From NCBI RefSeq assembly GCF_020906515.1, contig NC_085850.1, forward strand, positions 4,030,001 through 4,094,000: a stretch of DNA of 64,000 bases, read 5' to 3'. Origin of the DNA: Vanrija pseudolonga. Lineage: Eukaryota > Basidiomycota > Tremellomycetes > Trichosporonales > Trichosporonaceae. Position 1 is the stretch's first letter; each line of letters begins with the position of its first letter. The notes beneath the pieces were generated by a model. The model saw only the letters and a program-made list of their open reading frames with translations. It was not told where the DNA came from and ran no database searches. Of the stretch, positions 33,911-46,136 are shown one piece after another. A program made the translations under genes and the position numbers.

Positions 33911-35168
33911 ATGCCCAAGGCCCTTGTTCGCGGATCAATCAGTGAGCCGTGACGGACGGCGGACAGCGAGCTCGCCAGACGCAACGCCACCGGATGACGC
34001 CGGCTAACACCTTCCCTCTCCCCCAGACATCGACGAGTTCTACCTCCTCCCGCACATCGTGCGCCCGGGAGAGACGATCGCGTCGACCGGCTTCTCGCGC
34101 AGCACGGGCGGCAAGGGTGCCAACCAGGCGTACGCTGCTGGCCGGGCGGGCGCTAACGTCGTCCTCGATGCCCAGGTGGGCGCGGACGGCGCCGAGGTCG
34201 TCAAGCTCATCGCGAGCGGCGGTGTCGACGTCTCGCGCGTGCGCGTGATTGACGGCGAGGTGGGTCGTGGCCAACAACATTGTTCTGACTCCAGGTTACT
34301 GGCCGCGCCATCATCCAGCGCGCTGCCGACGGCGAGAACAGCATCGTGCTCCACCCCGGCGCCAACTTTGCGCCGTCCAGCGGCGAGGTCGACCTCGCGG
34401 GCTACACGCATCTCCTGCTCCAGAACGAGATCCCGCTCGACGACACGCTCGCGTACCTCCGTGCTGCGGGCAAGGCGGGCATCAAGAGCGTGTACAACCC
34501 CTCGCCGATGCCCTCGCGCGAGGTGCTCGCCGCGTTCCCGTGGGACTGCCTGTCGTACCTCATCGTCAACGAGGGCGAGCTGTCCGACATCCTCGCCGCG
34601 TTTGACGACACGCCGCTCGACGCCAAGCTCAGCGTCAAGGACCGTGCTATTGCGCAGATGCACGCGCTGCACGGCGCAAAGGGCTTCGCAAAGTCAGTCG
34701 CGATCGTCACGACGATCGGACCCGAGGGCGTTCTCGTTCTCGACGTCAAGGGACCCCATCCCGAGGTCGCGTACTCGCCTGCCGCCAAGGCGCGCAAGGT
34801 CGTCGACACGACCGGCGCTGGCGACACGTTTGCCGGCTACTTTGTGGCCATGCTCATGGACAAGGGCGACGACGCGCCGATCGCCGAGTTGATCCCGACT
34901 TGTCTCCAGGTGAGTGGTGCTAGAGATGCCGAGCCGATCCATCAACGGGCTGTTCCGGCACCGGCCTGCTCCGGACTCTTGCCATGCTGCGTGATGGGGC
35001 ACAACGGGCCGCAGTGGTCCGTGGTTGAGCGGCACTGCGGAGGCTCCACTAGCTCGGGCATTGCTGACTTTGGCACAGGCCTGCGCTATCACGGTCGAGA
35101 ATGCCGGCGCTTTGGAGAGCATTCCTGCCCGGGCGGACGTTGAGGCGCGCCTTGCTCTCAAGGAGTAG
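33911..35168 (+). CDS. RBK1: Ribokinase
   Basis: PfkB-family kinase that phosphorylates D-ribose at O5. Exons 33911-33941, 34027-34259, 34295-34909 and 35079-35168 give 322 residues. Domain marks: RGSINIDEFYLLPHIVRPGE, the substrate loop STGGKGANQAYAAGRAGA, AQVGADG, IVLHPGAN, VYNPSPMPS, the NEGEL segment, and the ATP/anion-hole motif VVDTTGAGDTFAGYF carrying the catalytic Asp. It ends ACAITVENAGALESIPARA, the usual C-terminal helix. The last intron is long for this window (169 bases). Length fits the family. Confidence 0.95.
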
Positions 35169-35772
35169 AGCACGAGCACAGGCACGAGGGAGCAAGCAGA
35201 CGGCGGTTGTTACATTGGGTCGCATGGCATGCATCGTTTGGCAGATATACCTAGTCTCGGTCGGCGCCGAGGCATCGCATGGGGCCTCATGGGTCGCCGT
35301 CGCTTGAGTCGGTAAAGGGCCAGTGACTGCGGGGGTTCGCTGCCGCTCCGAGATGATTCGACGGCGGCTCCAGCGCAGCACCACACACTCTCTCTCTCTG
35401 TACGCAATCAGTCGCACTAGCCTGCGCTTGATTCTTCTTTCCCGTGCTGCCTTGCATGCATACATGAGGTCATGCCTCTGTTGCTGCGTGTTTGCCCGCT
35501 TTCATAGCCGATTGAGCGGGTGCTCGGGTCCGCCACGGTGGAAGACATTGGTCCGTCCTAGTTGGTTGCATGTGGATATCGCGCGCAGCCCGAGAGGCCC
35601 GGCAGTCTCATCGGCTTTGCCCGAGTGCGTGCTGCGTCACATCTCGCATCGATCGGCAACGCGCAGCAGCAAAACATTTATTAAGACCTGCCCATCGCCG
35701 CTCCCCTCCCCTCCCACGACGAGACTTGTCATGCTCAACGTCTCGCATCGTACAGTCTAAAGCCCGGGATCC
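35169..35772. other. Intergenic region upstream of the ABCC transporter
   Basis: 3' flank of ribokinase and promoter of the transporter. No gene supported. Confidence 0.45.
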
Positions 35773-38700
35773 ATGGTGACGACTGGCGCGGCAGCCCCGC
35801 GCGCGGCCGGCACAAACAACACTAATAGCGGCGTCAACAACAACATCACTACGGCCCCGGCGTCGTACCCGCCTGCCGCTCCACACGCCGCTGCAGAAGA
35901 CAAGGCGTCAACGACAACGGCCAACGACGAGGAGAAGGGCACCCTCGCGTCCCCGCGCCGAGACGAGAAGGCCTATGCCGAGTCCGAGGACGAAGACGAG
36001 AAAGATGGCGCGGACGGCGCGGCAGGCGGAAGGCTGCGAGACCTAGGCCAAGGCCAGGCCGCGGAGAGCTTCAAGCGCGAACATTGGTGGTGAGTGGCAC
36101 GAGTGGGGGGCGTAGATGGCCGAGCCTCGGCGACTGCGACAGCAAGTGATGGGCAGGAGAGGGATAGATGCAGAGCCCGGATCAAACCGCCAAGAGTGCT
36201 GCGCAGATGCGCATTGGTTTCGGGTGACCCGACGATAGCGCGCTCCACGGCCTGATCAGTGACAGAGGTGCTGACAACAACGCAGGCAAATATGGCGCCC
36301 GCGCAACCCACCACCGCCGCCGAGCAAGTCGTTTGACGATGCGGCGGAGATCCCGCTCGCGACGGCCAACATCCTCTCGGCGCTTACCTTCCACGTGAGT
36401 GTGGCCCCCCGGCCTTTGCTGACAATCAGTGGGTATCGCCCATCATGAAGACGGGTTATCAGCGGCCGTTACAGGCGACCGACCTGTGGAAGATGGATCA
36501 CTCGCGAGAGGGTGAGTAGGGGCCGAGGCCGAGGCAGTGCTGACGACCAGCCGATTACCTCTCGGATCGGTTCCTTGCCAACTTGGAGAAGCGGCAGAAG
36601 GCAGCTGCGGAGTGGAATGAGAAGCTGCCGACCGTTGTGGCGCCGTGGACGACGCGCACAAAGTGGTCGTTCACCGCCGCGACAAAACATCACCTGCCCC
36701 CCGAGTTTGCAGCGTACGGCAGTGACAAGAGCTATGCCGCGCGCAAGGCGACGCTCGAGGCCGAGTGGCGCGGGCACAGTGGCAAGAAGAAGGGCAGCAT
36801 CACCTGGGCGCTCAATGACACGTTCCCCAACTTTTGGTGGGCAGGCGTGTACAAGCTCTTTGCGGACGAGGCGCAGCTCATGTCCCCGCTGCTCGTCAAG
36901 GCACTGATCAACTTCAGTAAAGAGAGTGAGTAGGATCCGTAGACAGGCGGGCGCTGACCACAGTGTACCTCGGGAACCACCACGAGGGCAAAAAGCCCAA
37001 CATCGGGCGCGGCATCGGCATGGCTATCGGCATGTTCTGCCTCGCCATCATGCAGACGCTGTGCCAGCACCAGTTCTTCTTCCTGTCCATGCAGACGGGC
37101 GCCATGTCGCGCGCGGCCCTCATCTCGGCAGTGTACAAGCGCTCGCTCCGGCTGTCGGTGCGCGCGCGCTCCAACATTCCCAACGGCAAGCTCATGGCGC
37201 ACCTGTCGAGCGATATCAGCCGCATCGACTACTGCGCCCAGTGGTTCCACGCCATCTGGACCGCCCCGATCCAGCTCATCGTGACTCTCATCCTGCTCTG
37301 CCTCCAGATCGGCCCCTCGGCCATCGTCGGCTTTTCGCTCTTCATCATCCTCACCCCGCTCCAGACGTACATCATGAAGCTGTCCCTCATGGTGCGCAAA
37401 AAGTCCATGGTCTTCACCGACGGCAGGTCAAAGCTCCTCCAGGAGATCCTCAGCTCGATGCAGATCATCAAGGTGTTCACCTACGAGCTGCCCTTCCTCA
37501 AGCGCCTCGAGTTCCTCAGGAATATGGAGATGAAGTCGGTCCGCAAGATCGCCTACATCCGCGCCGCGAACATGAGTCTCGCGTTCAGCGTGCCCGCCCT
37601 GGCGACGGTCCTCTCGTTCGTGACGTACACGTCGACGCACAGGAATCTCGATCCCGCCATCCTCTTTACCGCCCTTGCCTTGTTCAACCTGCTTCGCCAG
37701 CCTCTCCTATTCCTTCCGCGTGCGCTCTCGACCTACGCCGACGCCAAGAACGCCGTGGAGCGTCTCACAGACGTGTTTGAGGCCGAGCTCATGGAGGAGA
37801 AGGACATGGTCAACCCCAACCTGGACGTGGCGATCCGCGCAAAGGGCGCAACGTTCCAGTGGGCGTCCATCCCGGAGGTAGATCAGATTGTGGAAGGCAA
37901 GGGTGGCAAGGGCGGAAAAGGTGGCAGGGGCAAGAAGGACAAGAAGGGTAAGACTCCCGCCAAGACCCCTCCCAAGACTCCCCCTGTCCAGGATTCCGAC
38001 GCCACTCCGGCCGAAGCGCGCGAGCCGTTCAAGGTCGAGGACCTCAACCTTGAGATTCCTCGCGGGCGCCTCGTTGCCATCGTCGGCCCTGTAGGCAGCG
38101 GCAAGAGCAGCATCCTCCAGGGCCTCCTGGGCGAGATGCGCACCTTGTCTGGAACAGTCGAGTTTGGCGGCCGCGCGGGCTACTGCCAGCAGTCGGCATG
38201 GATCCAGAACGCAACATTGCGCGACAACATTGTGTTTGGGCAGAAGTGGGACGAGAGCCGGTACTGGCAGTGCGTTGCCGACGCGTCGCTACTTGCCGAC
38301 CTTGAAATCCTCCCAGACGGCGACCTGACCGAGATTGGCGAGAAGGGCGTCAACCTCTCCGGCGGCCAGAAGCAGCGTGTCAACATTGCCCGAGCAATGT
38401 ACTTCAACTCTGATATCGTGCTGTTCGACGACCCTCTCAGCGCTGTCGACGCGCACGTGGGCAAGGCGCTGTTCAACGAGGCCATTCTCGGTCTCCGTAC
38501 TCGCGGCAAGACGGTCGTGCTCGTCACCCATGCGCTCCACCTGCTCCCCCAGGTCGACTACATCTACACAGTCGGAAATGGCCACATCGTCGAGCAGGGC
38601 ACATACGAGAGCCTCGTCAGCTCTGGCGGCGCGTTCAAACGCCTCATGGACGAGTTTGGCGGCCAGCAAGAGGCCAAGCAGGAGGAGGAGGCCGCAGACG

Positions 38701-40862
38701 AGGAAGAGGCCATCGCGGAGATTCCGCTCGAGTCGCCGCTGGACGAAAAGTTGACCAGCGAGCGTGTGGCAAAGTTGACGAGGAAATCGGTCGGCAAGGC
38801 GGCCGGTACTGGCAAGCTTGAGGTGAGTTACTATGGTGGTCTGCCGAGCTGACAGCTCCAGGGCCGGCTCATGCAGTCTGAAGTCCGCAAGACGGGCTCG
38901 GTCGGGCGTAAGGTTTACGCCGCGTACCTCAAGGCTGGTCGTGCGGCCGTCACGCTGCCCCTCATCTTGGTGTTCGGCATCGGCATGCAGACGGCGTCGG
39001 TGCTGTCAACCGTCTGGCTCACGTGGTGGGAGGCCGACTCTTTCCACAAGTCGATGGGTTTCTACCAGGGCATGTACGCCTTCCTCAACATCTCCCAGGC
39101 GCTCATCTTCCTCCTCATGGGCATCGCCATGGCTGTCCTGTCGTACCTCGCCTCGAAGAACATGTACAATGGCGCGCTGCAACGCGTCATGTTCAGCCCC
39201 ATGTCCTTCTTCGACACCAACCCCACGGGTCGTATCATGGGCATCTTTGGCAAGGACGTCGACATGATGGACAACCAGCTCGCCGACGCGTTGCGAATGC
39301 AAGCTATCACGCTGTTCTCGGTGAGTCGCGCAATGCTGAGGTGGGCATCGCTGACGTTTGCAGATGGTCGGATCTGTGGTCATTATTACCGTCTTCTTCC
39401 ACTACTTTATCATTGTGTAAGTGAGCCTCGGGTGGCACCAGCTGACGTCACAGTATGTTTGTTGTCGGCCTGGGATACCTCTACTTTGCCCAGTACTACC
39501 GCACCTCGGCACGGGAGATGAAGCGCCTCGACTCGATGCTTCGTTCACTTTTGTATGCGCACTTTTCGGAATCGTAAGTCGCATTGCCATGCCTGAGGAC
39601 GACTGCTGACATTGCCCAGGCTGTCGGGCCTCGCGACCATCCGCGCATACGGCGAGACATCGCGCTTCATCAAGGAGAACAGCTGGTACATGGACCTCGA
39701 GGACAGGGCGTACCTGCTCACCTCGGCCAACCAGCGCTGGCTTGCAGTGCGCCTCGACTTTCTCGGCGCCATCCTCGTCTTCTGCGTAGCTGTCATGTCA
39801 GCGGCAGGCGGTGCCGGTCTCACGCCGGCGCAGATCGGCCTGTGCTTGACCTACATGACTCAGATCACCCAGCTTCTGGGCATGCTTACACGCCAGTCGG
39901 CCGAAGTCGAGAACAACATGAACGCCATCGAGCGCATCATGTACTACTCTGACGGCGGCCTTCCCCAGGAGGCAGCATACAACGTCGAGCCTGAGCCGCA
40001 GAACTGGCCAAGTGCGGGTAACATCAAGCTTGAGAAAGTCGTCATGTCGTACAGAAAGGGCCTGCCGCCGGTCCTCAAGGGAATGTAAGTGTGGCGAGTG
40101 GCATCCATTGGCGGTCGCTGACACCCAACCAGCTCGGCAGAGTTCAAGAGTGGCGAGAAGATTGGCATCATTGGCCGTACCGGTGCAGGAAAGACATCGA
40201 TCACAGTCGCGCTGTACCGCCTCGCTGAGCTCACGTCGGGCAAGATCACGATTGACGACATCGACATTTCTAGCCTCGGTCTCCAGACGCTGCGCTCGCA
40301 CATTGCCATTATCCCACAAGACCCAGTGCTCTTCAGCGGCACGCTGCGCTCCAACCTGGACCCGTTCAACCTGTACGACGACGCGAGACTGTACGACGCG
40401 CTCAAGCGCGCCTGTCTTATCGACGAGACGGGCCACGACGGGGCCGACCCAGCAGCGACGCGCACAGCACGGTTCACGCTCGACATGCCGATCGACGACG
40501 AGGGCTCCAATCTGTCGATTGGCGAGCGGAGTCTTGTCAGCCTGGCCCGCGCACTCGTCAAAGACTCGCGTATCGTCGTGCTCGACGAGGCCACCGCGGC
40601 CGTCGACCTCGAGACGGACGCCAAGATCCAGGAGACGATCCGGCGCGAATTCGGCTCCAAGACACTCCTGTGTATCGCGCACCGGCTGCGCACTATTATT
40701 TCATGGGACCGCATCCTCGTCATGAACGCCGGCGAGATCGAGGACTTTGGGACCCCGCTCGACCTGTTTGACGCAGGCGGCCTGTTTAGAACCCTGTGCG
40801 AGAGGAGCCATATCTCGCGCGAGGAGATTACAAGGGCGAGAAAGGAGGAGACTTTTGCGTAG
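35773..40862 (+). CDS. ABCC (MRP) multidrug transporter, Yor1-like
   Basis: Full-length ABC exporter with TMD1-NBD1-TMD2-NBD2 and no extra N-terminal TMD0, as in yeast Yor1. Ten exons: 35773-36089, 36286-36394, 36430-36511, 36551-36925, 36964-38822, 38862-39320, 39364-39416, 39454-39573, 39620-40084 and 40133-40862 (1522 aa). NBD1 has Walker A GPVGSGKS (about residue 670), signature LSGGQKQR and Walker B LFDDPLSAVD, with Asp where catalytic Glu is usual, as is typical of ABCC NBD1. NBD2 has GRTGAGKT (about 1292), signature LSIGERSL and canonical VVLDEATAAVD. The N-terminus is long and acidic (~100 aa). A Gly/Lys-rich insert (37896-37990) lies just before NBD1. Likely plasma-membrane efflux of organic anions or drugs; substrate unknown. 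Confidence 0.92.
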
Positions 40863-41148
40863 TAGATGCATTGCATTGTGTGGGCAGAGAAGCGGGGCGA
40901 GGGGGTGAGCGTTACAGTGTGTGCGTGTTGTGTGAGGCACACGCGCACAAGCCTCGCCACACGCATGTGTGGCTCGCAACCAAACACGAGTTGTGCAAAC
41001 ACGACATGTCCATCACCCACGCACCGCAAGCAAACATGCAACACGCCCGAGTGTCAGCTCTCTTTCTCCCGTCTTTATCACCTCTTCCCAACTCTTACCC
41101 CTTCTCTTCTCTCTACTCAACTCATTTCACCCATTCCAAGACAACAAC

Positions 41149-42739
41149 ATGCCCTCCTCCACGAGACCAACCAAGCGCTCCGCCACACCTGCGAACCCGC
41201 CTGCCGCCAAGAAGCCCAAGGTCGTCGCCACGAACGGCAACAAGCGCGCCGCTTCGTCGGGCGACACACGCGAGGCGAAGAAGGCCAAGATTGCTGCCCC
41301 CGCCCCCGAGAACGACGCCGGTCAGCGTGTGCGCACACAGCCCGAGGAGACGGGGGGTGCCACTCTTCCGAGCGCCTCATCGGCGGGCAGTCCCGAGGCC
41401 GTTTCGACGCTCGCCGCAGTCGACGGGTCCAACGCGTCGACGCCTGAGAAGACCCCGACGGCCGTGACCACGCCCTGGGTGAAGGGTGGCGCCGACACTG
41501 CCGGGGACACGCCACAGCTCCTGGCGCCTCCGAAGGCCGAGAACACACTCGGCGCGGGTGCGAAGGGTGAAGTGGAGGTGGAGGTGAGTGTTCCAGCAGT
41601 ACATGGGGCGAAGCTGACGGCAGGGCGACAATGTGTCGGTTCCGCACTTGACGGCTGACGGCGTGGGGAAGGAGCGCGACCACAAGACTGCCCAGCCCAA
41701 GGACGACGTCAAGGCAGACGTGACGTCCGGGGTCGAGGCCGGCGAGGAGGCGCAGATGGCCCAGGAGCAGCCCAAGACCGAGACTGAGGCAAATCTCGAG
41801 CTCCTGGACGGCTCCGCCTCTGAGGGGGAGGTCGACGCGGGGCTAGACGCCGAGACCTCCGAGGTCGAGAGCAAGCCGGCGGTCGCGGGCGACGCCAAGC
41901 CCGACGCGAAGCCCAAGGCTGGGGGCGACGCGGAGTCCCGGAGCGGGGCTGGGGCTGTTCCGGAGATGGTGGCGACTCATGCTGGGTCTGCCTCGAGCGC
42001 TGGAATGGCGCAGCTGCGCTTCGAGAACATAACCCAGGACCGCCCCGGAGTCGAGGCTAAGGCCGAGGCTGCACCTCCCAGCCATCCCACGCGCAAGATC
42101 ATCAAGCCCAAGGCCCCGACCACCCCCGATACTCGCAAGGTCAGTCCTGCTGCCGCCTGCCTCCCGAGGCATCGGCAACGCCGCCAACACCTCCCGCTGA
42201 CGCCCCAGCTCGCCAAGCTCCCAAAGGCCAAGCCACTCGACCGCGTCGCGAGGGCCGAAGAGGCACTCAACACCGCCCATGCGGCATGGCAGGCCGCGAT
42301 TCCGCCCCTGCGCGCCGCCGAGCCCGTATCCGACCGCACCGAGGTGGTCTGGCTGCGCGCGACGAGCATAGCCGACGCCGCGCGGGTCAAGCTCAAGAAG
42401 GCCACGCAGGCGCTCGAGGACGCGGAGCTGAGGGCGAGTGTGGCACGCGTGGTGGCCGAGGTAGCATGTGCGACGTGCACGGCGGAGCACAGCATTGCGT
42501 GCCGCGTCGCGGCCGCTGCGGCGAAGGACTCGGCTGAAACACTCGAGGACGCCAAGGCCGACGAGGCGCGCGCGCGCGAAACGTCTTCCTTGGCTGAGAC
42601 GGAGCTCGGCGCCCGCCTGGCGGCGTACAAGGCTGCCATTGCGGCCGAGCGGCGCGCGAAGGAGAGCCTGGAGACGGCGTATCAGGCCTACCAGGATGCT
42701 GTTAAGGGCCGGCGGGAGGCGGGGTATGCTGCACATTAG
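41149..42739 (+). CDS. Orphan protein: basic leader, acidic linker, Ala-rich coiled coil (493 aa)
   Basis: Exons 41149-41583, 41624-42139 and 42209-42739. The second intron keeps frame when unspliced, but it has a strong branch/acceptor (CCGCTGACGCCCCAG) and donor GTCAGT. The N-terminus is Lys-rich with KRSATPANPPAAKKPKV, which looks like a bipartite nuclear signal. The middle is acidic and low-complexity. The C-terminal ~175 residues are a long alanine-rich helix (RVARAEEALNTAHAAWQAAI, WLRATSIADAARVKLKKATQ, AYKAAIAAERRAKESLETAY). The helical part resembles in composition the orphan genes at 5.3-9.7 kb. Unrecognised family. Confidence 0.65.
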
Positions 42740-43300
42740 GCGTGCGCGGGCGAGGTGTAGATCTGGGTACATACATAATTGATGCGCCTCTTGTACAGTA
42801 GTGTAGACTTGGCCTGGTGATTTGATTTAGGACTCGGTGACTCCCAGTAGCACAATGCTACACACACCATGTCAGTGGCCTCGTGCACAACAACAAACAA
42901 TGGAGGGGAATTGACCTGAACCGTCCACACCCATCACCCACGCCGAGAGACAATATCAGCCATGCGCCTTTGCCACAGGTTCACATCACTTCTGAGCGAT
43001 GCATGTCGCCTTCCATCACCAAATAATGCGTGATGCATGTAGACGGACACAATCCAGTAAAATAACTACCCAGGACCCAGCCTCGGGTAGGCTGTTGTTC
43101 GAGCGAAAAGTGTCGGAGGTGCCCAAACGGTGGCGGTGCCACATCACGGCCTGGGCGGGCGACTAGGGACGGCGCGTCGAGTCCCAGTCGGCCGCACGCC
43201 GTTCCCGGCAATCCACTCACTCTCTCCCCTCTCTTCTCCCCACCACCCATCCCACCACCACTCCCCACATACGCCTCTCATCTCCCTCTACACCACCACC
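42740..43300. other. Intergenic region
   Basis: 3' flank of the 493-aa gene and promoter of the next. The last 80 bases are a C/T-rich leader before the ATG at 43301. No gene seen. Confidence 0.45.
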
Positions 43301-43795
43301 ATGAGCGCCCCAGCGACCAGCAAGCGCGCCCTCGAGTCGTCCTCGCCAGCCCTCGACGACCCCGATCCGCAGAAGAAGGTAGCCACTCTCTCCAGGGCAA
43401 GGCCAAGCTAACCCCTCCAGCGGCGCCTCGAACCTTCCCACGACCCGGAGGAGACGCTCAACCTCCTCCTCCCAGCCCTCGACACGGCCACACAGCTCAG
43501 CCGGCACACGGTCGAGGCGACCCGCGCCGCGCGGGACGCTTGGACCGAGGTGCTGGACACTGCGGACGAGGGCGACGACGTGTGCGCCCGCTTCCAGCGA
43601 CTCCTGGTCGAGGCTCAGAAGCGGACGAGGCAAGCGAGGGACGCGGCGGACGGCTTGCTCGTCTCGTTGAAGGCGCACGAGCAGGGGTGTGGCACGACGC
43701 TCGGCGTGGCTACGGCCATACCCGAGGCTGTGCTGGTGGAGGAGGGCGCCGGCCCGGGGGATCCCGGATACGAGGCCGACTCGGAGGATATGTAG
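43301..43795 (+). CDS. Small helical orphan protein with basic first exon (150 aa)
   Basis: Exons 43301-43378 and 43421-43795. The 42-base intron begins GTAGCC and ends GCTAACCCCTCCAG. Exon 1 encodes MSAPATSKRALESSSPALDD ending in PQKK. Exon 2 starts RRLEPSHDPEETLNLLLPAL and continues as a helix (VEATRAARDAWTEVLDTADE, LLVEAQKRTRQARDAADGLL) to an acidic end (GDPGYEADSEDM). The basic leader cut by an intron before a helical domain matches the layout of the genes at 6.5 and 41.1 kb. No known family recognised. Confidence 0.65.
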
Positions 43796-45042
43796 CTTCG
43801 AAGCGTCGGGGTATTGAGATTGGGAGGCAGGTTGTACTCTGGATGCATGTGTAGTCGTTGTTTGAGCAACTGGAAGGAGGCACACAAACTTTCCCGCACG
43901 CGCCCGCAGCGGCCGAGGCACCGACGCCGACCGCACACACGCGAAGCATTGGCCCGTCCCTTCCCCCGCCGGGGCGGAGCCTGGTGAACAGTCAGCAGAG
44001 GGGGCGCAAGTCGGCTGCCTAGTGTGAGGAGGGTACGTTGGAGTCGGTGTGGGTAGCACCCGGGCACGGTTGCGCGCGTCTCGTATCCCCCATCCCATCG
44101 CCTCACCATTCCGGATCCTCTCCCAACTCATCCCCCTTGCCACACCCATCCGGCCTCTCCCCTTCCTGGCCTTCCTCTCCCTCAACAGCATTCAAGAAGT
44201 CTCCACGCCCCTGCTATACCACCGAGCTCCCGGCGGCCGCTCTCCCTTCCAGAGCCCCAGCCCCGCCTCCGGCCGAGGGGGAGAAGCCCCAAAGTTAAGG
44301 ACGACTGACTCCTAGACGACTGTGACGAGACGGGGACCGACGAGGGCGCGTTCCTCTGTCAGCTTAGAGCGAAGGGGGGGAAGGGGGAGAAGACCACGAA
44401 GGACGGCAAGGACGAAAGTCAACCATTGCCACTGGCTTTGAGGGGGGGGGGGGGGCTGGAGCGGACCCCTCCCCTGCCATGGGCGGGGGTGACGCCGAGG
44501 AGGAGGCCGCCTTTCCCCACGGCTGACCCGCGTTGCCTGTCCTCACGACGAACAAGGGAGAGAGTGGGGAGCGGTATTGGCAGCCGCAGGCTCGAATTCC
44601 ATGGTGGTGAGCGATCGTTGCCGCGCTGGGTTTTGTTCGCGGTGAGGTCGACATGCCCTCGGGTCATCAAACCTGCACTCCCAGTCATCAAACTTGCCCC
44701 CAAGCTTGTCATTGTACACCCAGCAATATTCATGTATTTTTGCAAGCATTCTGCTCAGTGCATTGTGGCCAAATCACTCCCCGGTTGGTGGTGGTGTCGC
44801 ACTGACGCGCCATTGTACACACTCATCCCCGTCATCCCAGCACTGCGTTTCGCCGTCCCCTGCGCGTCCTAGCCGCGTCCAGCCCGCCCCGTTCATAACC
44901 CATAAATACATCCCCCTCGCATCGTTCATGCACCGCTACCCACACCAAGCCTTCCACACCATAAAGCCAATACCACCGCCGCCAAACGCATCCGCCGCAT
45001 CATACATACCACCTCGCCAGTTACCAACACACCCCCTCCCAA
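43796..45042. other. Intergenic region (1.2 kb) with a G14 run
   Basis: No supported gene. A 14-base G run is at 44442-44455. The 44.1-44.3 kb part has a proline-rich open frame whose composition resembles the neighbouring orphan genes but without a convincing start or splice pattern; it may be a decayed copy. TATA-like ATAAATA at 44902-44908 belongs to the next gene. Confidence 0.4.
44902..44908 (+). promoter_or_regulatory. TATA-like box
   Basis: ATAAATA, 135 bases upstream of the ATG at 45043, in GC-rich surroundings. Confidence 0.35.
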
Positions 45043-45735
45043 ATGACAGACATCCAGGAACCAGCAGGCCCTCGCAACGACAAGACCACGAAGGAGGAAG
45101 AGGAGTGGGAGCTGGTCGAGGGCGCGTCGACGAGGGTTACTGGCCCGGCTGCTGCGGCGGCGGAAGAGAAGGACAAGGAGACAGAGAAGGAGGAGGAGAA
45201 ACAGGAGAGCGAGGTGGGTTGTCCCTGGGCGCGCCCGGGACGCGCCGGCTGACACCCCCAGACCGACAAAGAACAGGCCGACACACCTCCCTACCCCCGC
45301 CGCCGGACCGAGGCAGACTGGGACCTTACGGGCGACTTCGCCGTCTCCGAGGCCGAGTACGTCGGCCAGCAGGAGCGCTCCCGGCTCAAGCGGTGGTGGA
45401 GCAAGGGCACCAAGAAGCTCCTGGGCAAAAAGGTGACCAAGGCTGTCGCCCCCCGACAGGACCCGCAGCCAGCAGCTACACGTGAAGTTGCTCATGTCCC
45501 CTCGGCTTCGGCTTCGGCATCGGCTTCTGCTTCGGCTTCGGTATCTCCCCCCTCCGCCAGGACGAGGCAGCCCCGCCGCATGCAGTGGAACGAGACGGGC
45601 GGGGACTGGAGCGACGTCGATGGCAACGAGGCACGCGAAGGCTCCGGCTCGGACTCGCAGCACGCGGGGGGCTGGCGAGGACAGCGTGGCGTCGAGGCTT
45701 CCAATGCCAAATCTGACGGCCCCACGGCCATCTAA
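45043..45735 (+). CDS. Small charged orphan protein (214 aa)
   Basis: Exons 45043-45213 and 45262-45735; the intron (48 bases) ends GCTGACACCCCCAG. Exon 1 encodes an acidic segment (KTTKEEEEWELVEGASTRVT, ending KQESE). Exon 2 encodes TDKEQADTPPYPRRRTEADW, a basic stretch (RLKRWWSKGTKKLLGKKVTK), an Ser-Ala repeat from an imperfect TCGGCT microsatellite (45502-45540), and WNETGGDWSDVDGNEAREGS. Unrecognised. No signal peptide or span. Exon 1 resembles that of the next gene (glutamate-rich end with EEKQE). Confidence 0.6.
45502..45540 (+). repeat. Imperfect (TCGGCT)n coding repeat
   Basis: Six to seven hexanucleotide units with two changes, encoding alternating Ser-Ala. A likely site of length variation. 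Confidence 0.75.
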
Positions 45736-46136
45736 AGTGTTCGTTTTGAACGTGAATTGTGCTGGCGGCGCTGACCCCTTGTGCAGCACCAACTCCCGTC
45801 AAGACCGACAGCTGTCCCCACTGACTGTAGCGCTTAAACGCATCCTCTTGTTCCCTCTAGCATATCTATACTGTACCCATACCCAATGCATTGATCCCAG
45901 TGTATACGACAGCCCGAGGCGTTCCGTTCGGATGATTCAACAACGTTGCCCGCCTCGTGTGTTGTGTGTGTGTGTTGTGTCCATCAGCGGCGCGGCGAGC
46001 TCGCCCGCCAACACACCCACAACACCCCGCTCGCTCGCGCCCTTACATACCGCCGGTTCTCATAATGTCTCCGTTCTCATCCTCTCTTCCTCTTCGTCTT
46101 CTACTATTAATCGTCCCCTCACACCCAGTCCCAGCC
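45736..46136. other. Intergenic region
   Basis: 3' flank of the 214-aa gene and promoter/leader of the 145-aa gene. No gene seen. Confidence 0.45.
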
